In this document: one piece after another, positions 6,500 to 13,847 of the stretch
How positions within the stretch are numbered: the first letter of the stretch is position 1
How the letters are laid out: each line of letters opens with the position of its first letter
NCBI GenBank assembly: GCA_964648005.1
Contig: CAZYKR010000080.1
Span: 1-15,707, forward strand
DNA from: JAGQTE01 sp964648005
GTDB taxonomy: Bacteria; Actinomycetota; Acidimicrobiia; Acidimicrobiales; Acidimicrobilacustridaceae
Reading direction: 5' to 3'
Length of the DNA stretch: 15,707 nucleotides
Made by a program: the position numbers and the translations under genes
Notes under the pieces: generated by a model
The model's input: only the letters and a program-made list of their open reading frames with translations
Databases searched by the model: none
Told to the model about the DNA's origin: nothing

Positions 6500-7108
6500 T
6501 CAGCTCCCCAGCACGGCGGCGACGGCGCGGCGCAGCTCGCGCTTTGCCGTCGCTGTCGACGTGCCGTCGAGCACGGCCTGGCCCGCCGCCTGCACGAGCC
6601 CGCCGATCATGCTGGTGAGCAACATGGCGTCGCGTCGGCGGTCGGCCGGATCGTCGCTCGACTCGAGCACCTCCACGACGAGCTGCGAGAGCGTGCGGTA
6701 GAGGCGGGCGTGACCGGCGCCCAGCTCGCGCTGCACCTCGGGGGAGACGGCCCCAACCTCGCGCGCCACCCGTGGCGCCAGCTGGTGCTCGGGCGCCGAC
6801 AAGAAGTCCAGCTGGAAGTCGAGCCAGCGTCGCAGTCGTCGATGCACGTCGCCCGGGCCGCTGACGATGGCGCGGCAATGCTCGATGACGGGATCGAGCT
6901 CCCGCTCGAACCACGCCAGCAGGATGTGGTCCTTGTCCGGGAAGTAGCGGTAGAGCGACGACCGGGCGATGCCCACGGCTTCGGCGATGTCGGCCATCTC
7001 GGTGCCGACGACGCCGCGCTCGGCGAAGAGGTCGGCGGCGGCATCGAGGATCGCCGCCTCTTGGCGGGCGACGTGCTCGGCGATGGTCGGCGCGCTGATC
7101 CTGGGCAC
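6500..7108 (-). CDS. TetR family transcriptional regulator of the exporter operon
   Basis: This 202-residue regulator has a TetR-type helix-turn-helix: AAILDAAADLFAERGVVGTEMADIAEAVGIARSSLYRYFPDKDHIL (about residues 17-62). The C-terminal ligand domain is not recognisable to a known class. The GTG at 7108 is used; it lies 9 bp after the stop of the ATPase gene, so the regulator is the third gene of the permease-ATPase-TetR operon. The palindromes in the operon promoter (8943-8985) are the obvious target, which would make it an autorepressor released by the exported compound. This is an inference from layout. It is convergent with the acyl-CoA dehydrogenase gene. Confidence 0.92.
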   Translation of the reverse strand: MPRISAPTIAEHVARQEAAILDAAADLFAERGVVGTEMADIAEAVGIARSSLYRYFPDKDHILLAWFERELDPVIEHCRAIVSGPGDVHRRLRRWLDFQLDFLSAPEHQLAPRVAREVGAVSPEVQRELGAGHARLYRTLSQLVVEVLESSDDPADRRRDAMLLTSMIGGLVQAAGQAVLDGTSTATAKRELRRAVAAVLGS

Positions 7109-7117
7109 GACCGCTGT

Positions 7118-7807
7118 CTATCCGATCGCCGTGGGGGTGCGCTCCGTCAGGACGCCGTCGGCCATGGTCAGGACCCGATCCATGTGGTCGAGGATGGACG
7201 GATCGTGGGTCACCACGACCGTGGCCACGCCGTCGGCGTGCGCCTGGTCCGCGAGCAGCGCGGCGATCTCGGCGCTGCGTGCCTGGTCGAGCGCTGAGGT
7301 CGGCTCGTCGGCCAACACGACCGCTGGTCGCACCATCAGTGCCCGGGCGATCCCGACACGCTGGCGCTCGCCGCCGGAGAGCTCGTGCGGCCGGCGGTCG
7401 GCCTTGTGCGCCATGCCGACGCGCTCGAGCAGCTCGGCGGCGCGCTCGCGCTGTGTTGCCGGTCGCACCCCGTCGAGGTGGGGGAGCAGCAGCAACTGTT
7501 CGAGTGCGGTGAGCGACGGCAGGAGGTTCACCCCCTGGAACACGAAGCCGACGCGCTCGCGGCGCAGCCGGGTGCGGGCGGCGTCGTCGATGGCGCCGAG
7601 GTCCACGCCGTCGACGAGGATCGTGCCGCCGGTCGGGGTCAACATGGCGCCGGCGACGGCGAGCAGGCTGGACTTGCCCGATCCGGACGGGCCGACCACG
7701 GCGATCACCTCGCCGGCGGCGACGTGCAGGTCGACGTGGTCGAGGGCCCGCACCTCGTCGGCGCCGTCGCCGAGGGTCAGGCTGACGTCGGTCAGGTCGA
7801 GGGTCAT
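7118..7807 (-). CDS. ABC transporter ATP-binding protein (MacB/LolD/HrtA-like)
   Basis: This 229-residue ATPase has every ABC motif in order: Walker A GPSGSGKSS, Q-loop VFQGVNLLPSLT, signature LSGGERQRVGIARAL, Walker B VVLADEPT with D-loop SALDQ, and H-loop VTHDPS. The length and the Q-loop context fit ATPases that pair with FtsX-like permeases in efflux or mechanotransmission. The ATG at 7807 overlaps the TGA of the upstream permease gene (ATGA), which indicates translational coupling and a stoichiometric complex. It would act on the cytoplasmic face of the membrane. Confidence 0.95.
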   Translation of the reverse strand: MTLDLTDVSLTLGDGADEVRALDHVDLHVAAGEVIAVVGPSGSGKSSLLAVAGAMLTPTGGTILVDGVDLGAIDDAARTRLRRERVGFVFQGVNLLPSLTALEQLLLLPHLDGVRPATQRERAAELLERVGMAHKADRRPHELSGGERQRVGIARALMVRPAVVLADEPTSALDQARSAEIAALLADQAHADGVATVVVTHDPSILDHMDRVLTMADGVLTERTPTAIG

Positions 7808-8904
7808 CGGGCACCTCCGAGGGCGATGAGGGGATCGACGCTGGTGATGCGCCGCACCGACATGGCGGCGCCGAGCAGCCCGAGCGCGACGACGGCGGCG
7901 CCGGCGAGCAGCACCGGGCCGGGCACGAAGGCGAACGGGGCACCGTTGGGGATCATGGCCCCGAGCCCCAGGCTGACCACGAGACCGACGAGCGCCGACA
8001 GCGTCAAGATGGCGAGCGCCTGCCCCAGGGCGTCGCGCAGCAGGTAGGCGTTGGATGCCCCGAGGGCCTTCAACAGCCCGATCTCGGGCTTGCGCTGCAC
8101 GGTCCAGACGGCGAAGAAGGCGCCGACCAGCACCGCGCCGATCAGGTAGAGGAAGCACTTGATCATCGTGAGGGTGCCCGTCTCCTCGGCGTAGCCGGGG
8201 GAACCGGCGAACGAGGCGCTCCGGGTCACGACCGTGGTGTCCGACACCGAGCCGGCGGCGGTCGGATCGAAGCCGTCGGTGGTGCGTAGCGCCACGAGCG
8301 TCGCCTTGTCGGTGCCCTCGTCACCCATCGGATAGGTGACGCGGCGCCACAGGTCGATCGGGGCATAGGCCACCGGCACATGGCCGTAGTTGGCGTCGTC
8401 GCCGAGGACGCCCACGACCTGCAGGTCGGCGTCGACGCGGTCGAGATGGATCGTGTCGCCGATGCCGACGGCGTGCTTGTCGGCCAGCGTCGGCGAGATC
8501 ACGACGCCGTCGCCGCTGCCGAGTCCCTGGCCCTGGGCGGCCGTAGGCGCCAGGAACGAGCCGGGATCGACCCCGAACAGCGCCAGGTCGATGCCGGCGC
8601 CGTCGGGGCCGGTGCCGTTCACCAGCGCGTTCCCGAGCGGCGCGGCATCGGTCACGCCCGGTTGGGCCGCCAAGGTCGCCACCGTTGCGTCGTCGACGAC
8701 GCTCTGGCTGAAGCGAACACCGGTCGTGGCGTCGAACGCCAGGTGATCGGCGGGCAGGTCACGCACCGCCGAGATGTTGTCGTCGACCAGGCCGGCGGCG
8801 AGGCCGGTCAGCAGCACCATCAGCATGGTCAACAGCGCCACGACGCTGCCCATCAGGGCGAAGCGTCCCTTGGCGAAGCGCAGGTCACGCCGTGCGACGA
8901 ACAT
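7804..8904 (-). CDS. ABC transporter permease, FtsX-like
   Basis: This 366-residue permease has the FtsX/MacB/HrtB layout. An N-terminal membrane segment (about residues 18-38) is followed by a large outer domain of about 220 residues. Three closely spaced membrane segments come next, beginning at LYLIGAVLVGAFFAVW, and between them lies the typical RKPEIGLLKALGASNAYLLRDAL coupling stretch. It ends with RRITSVDPLIALGG. The start ATG at 8904 is chosen because GAGGAGG precedes it by 5 nt. A GTG at 8952 in the same frame would lie inside the operator and upstream of the -10 box. The length matches heme exporter HrtB proteins, but the substrate cannot be read from sequence. Confidence 0.93.
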   Translation of the reverse strand: MFVARRDLRFAKGRFALMGSVVALLTMLMVLLTGLAAGLVDDNISAVRDLPADHLAFDATTGVRFSQSVVDDATVATLAAQPGVTDAAPLGNALVNGTGPDGAGIDLALFGVDPGSFLAPTAAQGQGLGSGDGVVISPTLADKHAVGIGDTIHLDRVDADLQVVGVLGDDANYGHVPVAYAPIDLWRRVTYPMGDEGTDKATLVALRTTDGFDPTAAGSVSDTTVVTRSASFAGSPGYAEETGTLTMIKCFLYLIGAVLVGAFFAVWTVQRKPEIGLLKALGASNAYLLRDALGQALAILTLSALVGLVVSLGLGAMIPNGAPFAFVPGPVLLAGAAVVALGLLGAAMSVRRITSVDPLIALGGAR

Positions 8905-8934
8905 CGGGCCTCCTCGGGATCCGGTCTCCGGTGC

Positions 8935-8963
8935 ACCGTATCTTGACGACACCGTGTCGACAA
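8935..8963 (-). promoter_or_regulatory. Promoter of the exporter-TetR operon
   Basis: On the minus strand, TTGTCG (plus 8958-8963) and TACGGT (plus 8935-8940) are separated by exactly 17 bp, a good -35/-10 pair. Transcription would start about 24 nt before the permease ATG at 8904, leaving room for the GAGGAGG ribosome site. The first operator palindrome fills the spacer and the -35 box. Confidence 0.7.
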
Positions 8964-8985
8964 CTTACCGACAGAGTGTCGACAA
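8943..8985. promoter_or_regulatory. Tandem palindromic operators, 22 bp apart
   Basis: Operator 1 is CGACAC-C-GTGTCG (8947-8959). Beyond one mismatched pair it extends to TTG/CAA at 8943-8945 and 8961-8963. Operator 2 is CGACA-GAG-TGTCG (8969-8981). Their centres (8953 and 8975) are 22 bp apart, about two helical turns. GTGTCGACAA also occurs as a direct repeat at 8954-8963 and 8976-8985. The sites cover the exporter promoter and are the likely target of the TetR encoded as the third gene of the operon. Confidence 0.8.
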
Positions 8986-9037
8986 ATGAGGCAGGCGGCG
9001 CGGCGCTCGGTGCCACGGATCGTGCCGGGTGCGCCGG

Positions 9038-9043
9038 TACCGT
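9038..9043 (+). promoter_or_regulatory. -10 box of the LCP gene
   Basis: TACCGT lies 9 nt before the ATG at 9053 with no Shine-Dalgarno between, so a leaderless or near-leaderless transcript is likely. No convincing -35 box is present at 17-18 bp. Confidence 0.55.
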
Positions 9044-9052
9044 TGGTCCGTC

Positions 9053-10558
9053 ATGCCGGTCGACGACTTCGTCCCTCGCCCCATGCCCGAGCACGAGCGG
9101 CGCGCCTCGCCCTCGGCCTCGGCGCGCCCGGCGTCGCCGCGCCCGCAGCAGCCGAAGCGGCCGTCCAAGAACGTCTACCGCGCTCGGCGGGCCGTGGTCG
9201 GTGGTATCGCCGCGGTGATCCTGCTCGTCGTCGGCGTGGTCGCCTACGGCGCGTGGCGCTGGTCGTCGGTCGCCCGCACCGAGGTCGATCTGGCCGAACC
9301 GCTCGACGGCTCGGCCGAGAACTGGTTGGTCGTCGGCTCCGACAGCCGGGACTCCATCGAGGCCGGAGACCCGGACGCCTCGGCCTTCATCGGTGGCAAC
9401 GAGGCGACGGGCGGGCGACGCAGCGACACCCTGGTGCTGGTGCGCATCGACCCCGAGAGCGAGCAGGTGCACCTCATGTCGCTGCCGCGCGACCTGTGGG
9501 TGCCGATCGCCCGCACCGACGAGCGCGAGCGCATCAACACGGCGTACTCCTACGAGGACGGTCCGCAGCGGCTCATCGACACGATCGAGGAGGACTTCGA
9601 CCTCGACATCCACCACTACGTGGAGGTCGACTTCGCCGGCTTCGAGGCGATCGTCGACGCCGTCGATGGCGTGCCGATGGACTTCGAGGTCCCGGTGCGC
9701 GACGCCAACTCGGGGCTCGTGGTCGATCAGGCGGGCTGCCGGACGCTGAACGGTGACGAGGCCCTGGCGTTCGCCCGGTCGCGGCATCTCGAGTACCGGG
9801 ACGGTTCGACGTGGCAGGAGGATCCGAGCGGCGACCTCGGTCGGATCGCCCGCCAGCAGCAGTTCATGCTGGCGGTGTTCGACCGGGCGGCATCGCGCGT
9901 GCGCGGCGCCGACCTCGGCGCGGCCAACGGTCTCATCGGCGCCGTGGTGGACCACATCACGCTCGACTCGCAGCTCGACATGGGGCGCGCCGTGCAGGTC
10001 GCCCGGCGCTTCGCCGACCTCGGCACCGGCGCCGTCGCCACCCACTCGTTGCCGGTGGTGCCGTACACGACACCGGGCGGCGCGTCGGTGCTGCGCCTCG
10101 ACCACGATCAGGCGCAGCCGGTCATCAACATCTTCCGCGGCCTGCCCGCCGATGACCTGCCGCCGCACCAGGTGATGCTGCGGGTGCTGTACGACCCGAC
10201 GGAGCAGTCGGCGGCCACCACCGGGACCGAGGCGCTCGAGGGCAAGGGGTTCGTCGTGACCGAGACCGGGACGCTCGGCGCGTCAGCTCGCTCCACCGCC
10301 GTGCGCTACGCCCCGGGCAACGAGCGCATCGCACGCGAGGTCGCCCGCCACATCGACCCGCTGCCCCAGCTCGTGCAGGACCCGTCCTACAAGGACGGCC
10401 GCACGGTGCTCGTCGTGGGCCAGGACTTCGCCGGCGTGCGGACCGAGCCCCGGCCGCTGGAGCAGGTCACCACGGGCACCAGCGCCGGCACCTCCTCGAC
10501 GTCGACGACGGTCGCCACCACCACGACCGTCTTGGCGCACCCAAACTGTGACAGTTGA
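9053..10558 (+). CDS. LytR-CpsA-Psr (LCP) family glycopolymer transferase
   Basis: This 501-residue membrane protein would attach a glycopolymer from a lipid carrier to peptidoglycan at the outer face of the membrane. A Pro/Ser-rich cytoplasmic N-terminus is followed by one membrane helix (about 48-67). The LCP catalytic domain shows GSDSR (95-99), RSDT (123-126), SLPRD (143-147), INTAYS and LNGDEALAFARSRH, which include the expected Asp and Arg residues. A LytR_C domain lies near the C-terminus, before a Thr/Ser-rich tail. The ATG at 9053 is preferred over the GTG at 9029 because TACCGT lies 9 nt before it and the GTG lies upstream of that box. It is divergent from the exporter operon. Confidence 0.93.
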   Translation: MPVDDFVPRPMPEHERRASPSASARPASPRPQQPKRPSKNVYRARRAVVGGIAAVILLVVGVVAYGAWRWSSVARTEVDLAEPLDGSAENWLVVGSDSRDSIEAGDPDASAFIGGNEATGGRRSDTLVLVRIDPESEQVHLMSLPRDLWVPIARTDERERINTAYSYEDGPQRLIDTIEEDFDLDIHHYVEVDFAGFEAIVDAVDGVPMDFEVPVRDANSGLVVDQAGCRTLNGDEALAFARSRHLEYRDGSTWQEDPSGDLGRIARQQQFMLAVFDRAASRVRGADLGAANGLIGAVVDHITLDSQLDMGRAVQVARRFADLGTGAVATHSLPVVPYTTPGGASVLRLDHDQAQPVINIFRGLPADDLPPHQVMLRVLYDPTEQSAATTGTEALEGKGFVVTETGTLGASARSTAVRYAPGNERIAREVARHIDPLPQLVQDPSYKDGRTVLVVGQDFAGVRTEPRPLEQVTTGTSAGTSSTSTTVATTTTVLAHPNCDS

Positions 10559-10584
10559 CACTGTTATTGTGAACGACGCTCGTT
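10544..10584. promoter_or_regulatory. Cluster of dyads before the ABC1 kinase gene
   Basis: Three inverted repeats crowd this short region. The first is AACTGT-G-ACAGTT (10544-10556), which also covers the last codons of the LCP gene. The second is ACAGT-TGAC-ACTGT (10551-10564). The third is AACGA-CGC-TCGTT (10572-10584), which abuts the -10 box TATGGT at 10585. They look like repressor sites for the downstream gene. None has the form of a terminator with a strong GC stem. Confidence 0.55.
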
Positions 10585-10590
10585 TATGGT
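10585..10590 (+). promoter_or_regulatory. -10 box of the ABC1 kinase gene
   Basis: TATGGT lies 9 nt before the ATG at 10600, the same spacing as in three other genes of the window, and there is no Shine-Dalgarno. A perfect TTGACA at 10555-10560 is 24 bp upstream, too far to act as its -35 box. Confidence 0.6.
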
Positions 10591-10599
10591 GACGCCCCT

Positions 10600-11895
10600 A
10601 TGGGGGATCACGACGTCGACGTCAACGAGGGCTGGGAGCTGCCGGGCACGCGCGCTTCTCGCCGGATGCAGATCTACGCAGTGGCCGCCAAGGTGGCGTC
10701 GCGGTACGCGCCGCTGGCGGTGCCGCGCCTGTCCGAGGGGGCGCGACGGCGCATCAAACGCCGAGCCGACGAGGCGGGCGCTCGTGACCTGCACCGCACG
10801 GCCGTGCACCTGCGCGGCGGGTTCTTGAAGCTGGGGCAGTTCGCCTCGGCACGTCCCGATCTGCTGCCCGAGCCCTACGTCCGCGAGTTGTCGAAGCTGC
10901 AGGACCGGGTGCCACCGGCACCCGTCGCCGTCATCCGGCGGGTGATCGCCGAGGACGTCGGGCCCGTCGACGAGATCTTCGCCACCTTCGACGACCACTC
11001 CGCGTCGGCGGCATCGCTGGCACAGGTGCACCGGGCCACGTTGCCCGACGGTCGCGCCGTGGCGGTCAAGGTGCAGTACCCGCGCGTCGCCGAGCTCGTG
11101 CCCGACGAAGCCAAGGACACGCGGCGCATCCTGGAACTGGTGGCGCACCTCGTACGCGGCGTCGACCTGCCCACCATCGCCACGGCCCTCGAGCGCACCA
11201 TCACCGACGAGGTCGACTACGCCCAGGAGGCGGCGTACCTGGAGGAGTTCCGCAAGAACTTCGCCGACGAGCCGACCATCGAGATCCCGGCGCTGGTGCC
11301 CGAGCTGTCGCGCGGTCGGGTCCTCGTCATGGAGTGGATCGAGGGCGAGAACCTGGCCAAGGCGCTCGCCGACGCCGACCACGAGGAGCAGTCCGAGGCG
11401 TTGCGCATCCTGGTCGACGCCTTCTTGAAGCAGATCCTGGTCGACGGCCTGCTCCACGCCGATCCGCATCCCGGCAACTTCTTGTGGCAGTCCGATCGAC
11501 GACGGCTCGGCATGGTCGACTTCGGCGCGTGCGACCGCATCCCGGAGCGCACCCGGTTGGCGCTGCGTGACCTGTACCGGGCGGGCATGCGCTTCGACAT
11601 GGCCGCCATCGGTGACGCCTTGCACGAGCTCGGCTTCCGCACCCAGTCGGGCGACGTCGAAGGGCTCGTCGCCTTTGCCTCGCTGTTCGACTTCGACCCC
11701 GGTTCGCAGGGCAGCCGCGAAGAGAACTTCAACAAGCTCGTCGAGGCGGCGCGCGAGAACCCGCTGCTGAAGATTCCCGACGAGCTGATCATGGTCGGGC
11801 GGGTTCTCATCGTGCAGACGGGGTTGCTCGGCCACATCGAACCGACCTGGGACATGGCCGAGCTGGTGCGAGCCCGCATCGACGAGTCGACCTAG
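10600..11895 (+). CDS. ABC1/AarF (UbiB, ADCK) family atypical kinase
   Basis: This 431-residue protein is an ABC1 atypical kinase-like protein. The family signature KLGQ is at 77-80 inside GGFLKLGQFASARPDLLP, followed by LSKLQDRVPP. The alanine-rich nucleotide loop SASAASLAQVHRA covers 134-146. The ion-pair lysine is K157 in AVKVQYP. The catalytic region is HADPHPGN (286-293) and the metal motif is DFGA (307-310). Relatives support quinone biosynthesis or lipid homeostasis through ATPase activity. Actinobacteria use menaquinone, so the role here is uncertain. There is no C-terminal membrane helix pair as in UbiB. It is convergent with a TetR gene, and the two stop codons share one CTAG. Confidence 0.93.
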   Translation: MGDHDVDVNEGWELPGTRASRRMQIYAVAAKVASRYAPLAVPRLSEGARRRIKRRADEAGARDLHRTAVHLRGGFLKLGQFASARPDLLPEPYVRELSKLQDRVPPAPVAVIRRVIAEDVGPVDEIFATFDDHSASAASLAQVHRATLPDGRAVAVKVQYPRVAELVPDEAKDTRRILELVAHLVRGVDLPTIATALERTITDEVDYAQEAAYLEEFRKNFADEPTIEIPALVPELSRGRVLVMEWIEGENLAKALADADHEEQSEALRILVDAFLKQILVDGLLHADPHPGNFLWQSDRRRLGMVDFGACDRIPERTRLALRDLYRAGMRFDMAAIGDALHELGFRTQSGDVEGLVAFASLFDFDPGSQGSREENFNKLVEAARENPLLKIPDELIMVGRVLIVQTGLLGHIEPTWDMAELVRARIDEST

Positions 11896-12494
11896 GACGC
11901 CGAGACCCCTCGCACGACGGCGTCGATCGAGCGCCCCACCAACGCGTCACGGCCCGAGTTGGGTGCCGCCGACGCGGCGAGGATGCCGAACAGCGCGATC
12001 AGCACGAGCGCTGCGGCCTCGACCGGCTCGAGGTCGGGATGGAGCTCGCCCCGGGCGGCGGCGTTCGTCGTGGCGTCGGTCAGGAACCCGAGCAACGGGT
12101 TCGTCGCGAGGCCGGCTGCTGGGTCGGTGGCGCGTCCGACGTTGACCGACAACATGTCGGCGAAGAGGCTCGGGCCGAGGCGACGTTCGCTGGCCAGCAC
12201 GGCCTCGGTGACGGCGCGAGCAGTGGCGGCGAGGTCGCGAGACGGGCGTCGGCGTGAGGCGAGGTCGGCGACGATGCGCTCCTCCTCGCGGCGTTGCAGC
12301 TCGAGGAGCACGTGCTGCTTGGTGGGGAAGTGCAAGTAGAAGGTCCCGCGGGCCACCTCGGCGCGCTCGACGATCTCCCGTACGTCGGCGCCGCTCAGGC
12401 CGCGCTCGGTGATCACGGCGAGCGCCGCTTCGTACACGCGCTGGCGCGTCGCCAGGCGTTGACGCTCACGTGTCGAGGAAGGGGGGCTGGGCAT
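11892..12494 (-). CDS. TetR family transcriptional regulator, divergent from the P450 gene
   Basis: This 200-residue TetR regulator has a clear helix-turn-helix: RVYEAALAVITERGLSGADVREIVERAEVARGTFYLHFPTKQHVLLEL (about residues 19-66). The rest is helical, with a hydrophobic stretch ALVLIALFGILAAS in the ligand domain. The ATG at 12494 is 82 bp from the start of the divergent P450 gene. Between them lies an array of CTGACA/TGTCAG half-sites, the probable operator for both genes, so the ligand may be the P450 substrate or product. This is inferred from position. Its stop shares the CTAG at 11892-11895 with the convergent ABC1 kinase. Confidence 0.92.
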   Translation of the reverse strand: MPSPPSSTRERQRLATRQRVYEAALAVITERGLSGADVREIVERAEVARGTFYLHFPTKQHVLLELQRREEERIVADLASRRRPSRDLAATARAVTEAVLASERRLGPSLFADMLSVNVGRATDPAAGLATNPLLGFLTDATTNAAARGELHPDLEPVEAAALVLIALFGILAASAAPNSGRDALVGRSIDAVVRGVSAS

Positions 12495-12515
12495 GGTCGT
12501 ACGATCTGCTCTACG

Positions 12516-12555
12516 CTGACATCTGTCAGTGACAAGGGTCAGTGACGGATGTCAG
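12516..12555. promoter_or_regulatory. Operator array between the TetR and P450 genes
   Basis: Six half-sites alternate here. CTGACA-TC-TGTCAG (12516-12529) is a perfect dyad. TGTCA-G-TGACA (12524-12534) and GTCA-G-TGAC (12538-12546) overlap or follow it with centres 13 bp apart. A last imperfect dyad, TGAC-GGAT-GTCA, covers 12543-12554. The site is placed to control both divergent genes and probably binds more than one dimer of the adjacent TetR protein. Confidence 0.75.
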
Positions 12556-12576
12556 TGCACAATAGCGGAGGCTTCG

Positions 12577-13818
12577 ATGTCCAGCGGCGACCAATTGGTG
12601 CTCGATCCCCGACAGCTGGTGGACCCGGTGGTCCTCGACGAACCGACGGCATTCCTGCACCGCCTGCTCGACCAGGCGCCGGTGTGGCGCGTGCCGGGGC
12701 GCGACCTCGTCGTGGTGAGCTCGTTCGAGGCGGTGACCGAGGCGGTGCGACGCCCCGACGACTTCTCGTCCAACATCCGCTCGGTCATCTACCGCGACGG
12801 CGACGGATGGCCGGACCTGGTGTCGCTCGGCTTCGACGCCGGGGCGTCGTCGATCGACGTGCTCGCCACCGCCGACCCGCCGATGCACAAGGGGCACCGG
12901 TCGATGGTGCTGCACGAGCTGATCGCCGCCAAGGTCGCAGCCCTGCGGCCGACCATCGAGGAGCTGGCCAACGACCGAGTCGCCGACGCCGTGGCTGCCG
13001 GTTCGTTCGACGCCATGGCGGCGATCGCCAACCCCATCCCGATCCGCGTGGTGAGCCGGCTGGTCGGCTTCGTCGACGACGATCCCGATGGTCTGCTGGC
13101 GGCGGCGTTCGATTCGACGGCGCTGCTGGCCGCCACCCAGCCCGTCGAGGTGGCGCTCGAGGCCATGGCGCGGGCGGCGGCCATCCTCGACTGGATCGGC
13201 GCCGAGGTCGACCGCGCCATCGCCGACGGAGCGGACGGCATCCTCGACCTGGCAGCGCAGGCAGTGCGTGCGGGGGAGCTCGACCGCGACAGCGCCGTGG
13301 TGATGATGCACACGCTGCTGAGCGCCGGGGGCGAGTCGACCACCTCCCTGCTGGGCAACGCCATGTGGGCGCTGGCCAACGATCGCCCACTCCAGGATCG
13401 CTTGCGGGCAGAGCCGGATCTGCTGCTGCCGGCCTTCATCGAGGAGGTGCTGCGTCTCGACTCGCCGTTCAGATACCACCTGCGCTTCGCCCGGCGGGCC
13501 ACATCGTTGGGCGGCGTCGAGGTTCCAGCGGGGGCAGTGGTGGTCCTGCTGTGGGCGGCGGCGAACCGTGACCCGCAGCAGTTCGACGACCCGGACGTAG
13601 TCCGGCTCGACCGGGCGTTCCCGCGCGATCACGTCGGCTTCGGCCGCGGCATCCACCTGTGCGTCGGCGCTCCGTTGGCGAGGCTCGAAGCCGAGATCGT
13701 GCTCGGCGCTCTGCTCGACGCCACCACGTCCATCGAACCCGGTGCCGAGCCCGCCGAACGGGTCAACAGCTTGATGATCCGACGCTTCGAGACGCTGCCG
13801 CTTACCATCGTCCCGTGA
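12577..13818 (+). CDS. Cytochrome P450
   Basis: This 413-residue soluble bacterial P450 shows the I-helix oxygen-activation motif SAGGESTTS (249-257, with glutamate in place of the common aspartate). The K-helix ExxR is E290-R293 in EEVLRLDSP, and the heme loop FGRGIHLCVG (355-364) carries the ligand C362. ADPPMHKGHR (99-108) matches the C-helix region. The CYP family and the substrate are not recognised. No ferredoxin or reductase gene is adjacent. The ATG at 12577 is chosen because GGAGG (12567-12571) precedes it by 5 nt; the longer frame from 12529 would run through the operator array. It heads an apparent operon with a lipoprotein and a membrane protein, each joined by GTGA overlaps. Confidence 0.94.
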   Translation: MSSGDQLVLDPRQLVDPVVLDEPTAFLHRLLDQAPVWRVPGRDLVVVSSFEAVTEAVRRPDDFSSNIRSVIYRDGDGWPDLVSLGFDAGASSIDVLATADPPMHKGHRSMVLHELIAAKVAALRPTIEELANDRVADAVAAGSFDAMAAIANPIPIRVVSRLVGFVDDDPDGLLAAAFDSTALLAATQPVEVALEAMARAAAILDWIGAEVDRAIADGADGILDLAAQAVRAGELDRDSAVVMMHTLLSAGGESTTSLLGNAMWALANDRPLQDRLRAEPDLLLPAFIEEVLRLDSPFRYHLRFARRATSLGGVEVPAGAVVVLLWAAANRDPQQFDDPDVVRLDRAFPRDHVGFGRGIHLCVGAPLARLEAEIVLGALLDATTSIEPGAEPAERVNSLMIRRFETLPLTIVP

Positions 13819-13847
13819 GGTGGTAGAGGTCCGTCTGGCCGATCATC

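Noticed and set aside
6490..6503. CTGAG-GCCG-CTCAG hairpin as a terminator between the acyl-CoA dehydrogenase and TetR genes
   Set aside because: The stem is only 5 bp and is made of the two stop codons; too weak to call, as is a similar pairing at 4033-4059.
8905..8952. Permease start at the GTG 8952
   Set aside because: It lies inside the operator and upstream of the -10 box, while ATG 8904 has a strong GAGGAGG site.
10555..10560. Perfect TTGACA as a -35 box for the ABC1 kinase
   Set aside because: It is 24 bp from TATGGT and no -10 box lies at 16-19 bp; it is better explained as part of the overlapping dyads.
10564..11835. 423-residue minus-strand open frame opposite the ABC1 kinase
   Set aside because: No recognisable motifs; a GC-rich shadow of a gene that carries all ABC1 motifs.
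12526..13656. 376-residue minus-strand open frame opposite the P450
   Set aside because: A shadow frame rich in Arg, Gly and His; it would run through the operator array and has no motif.
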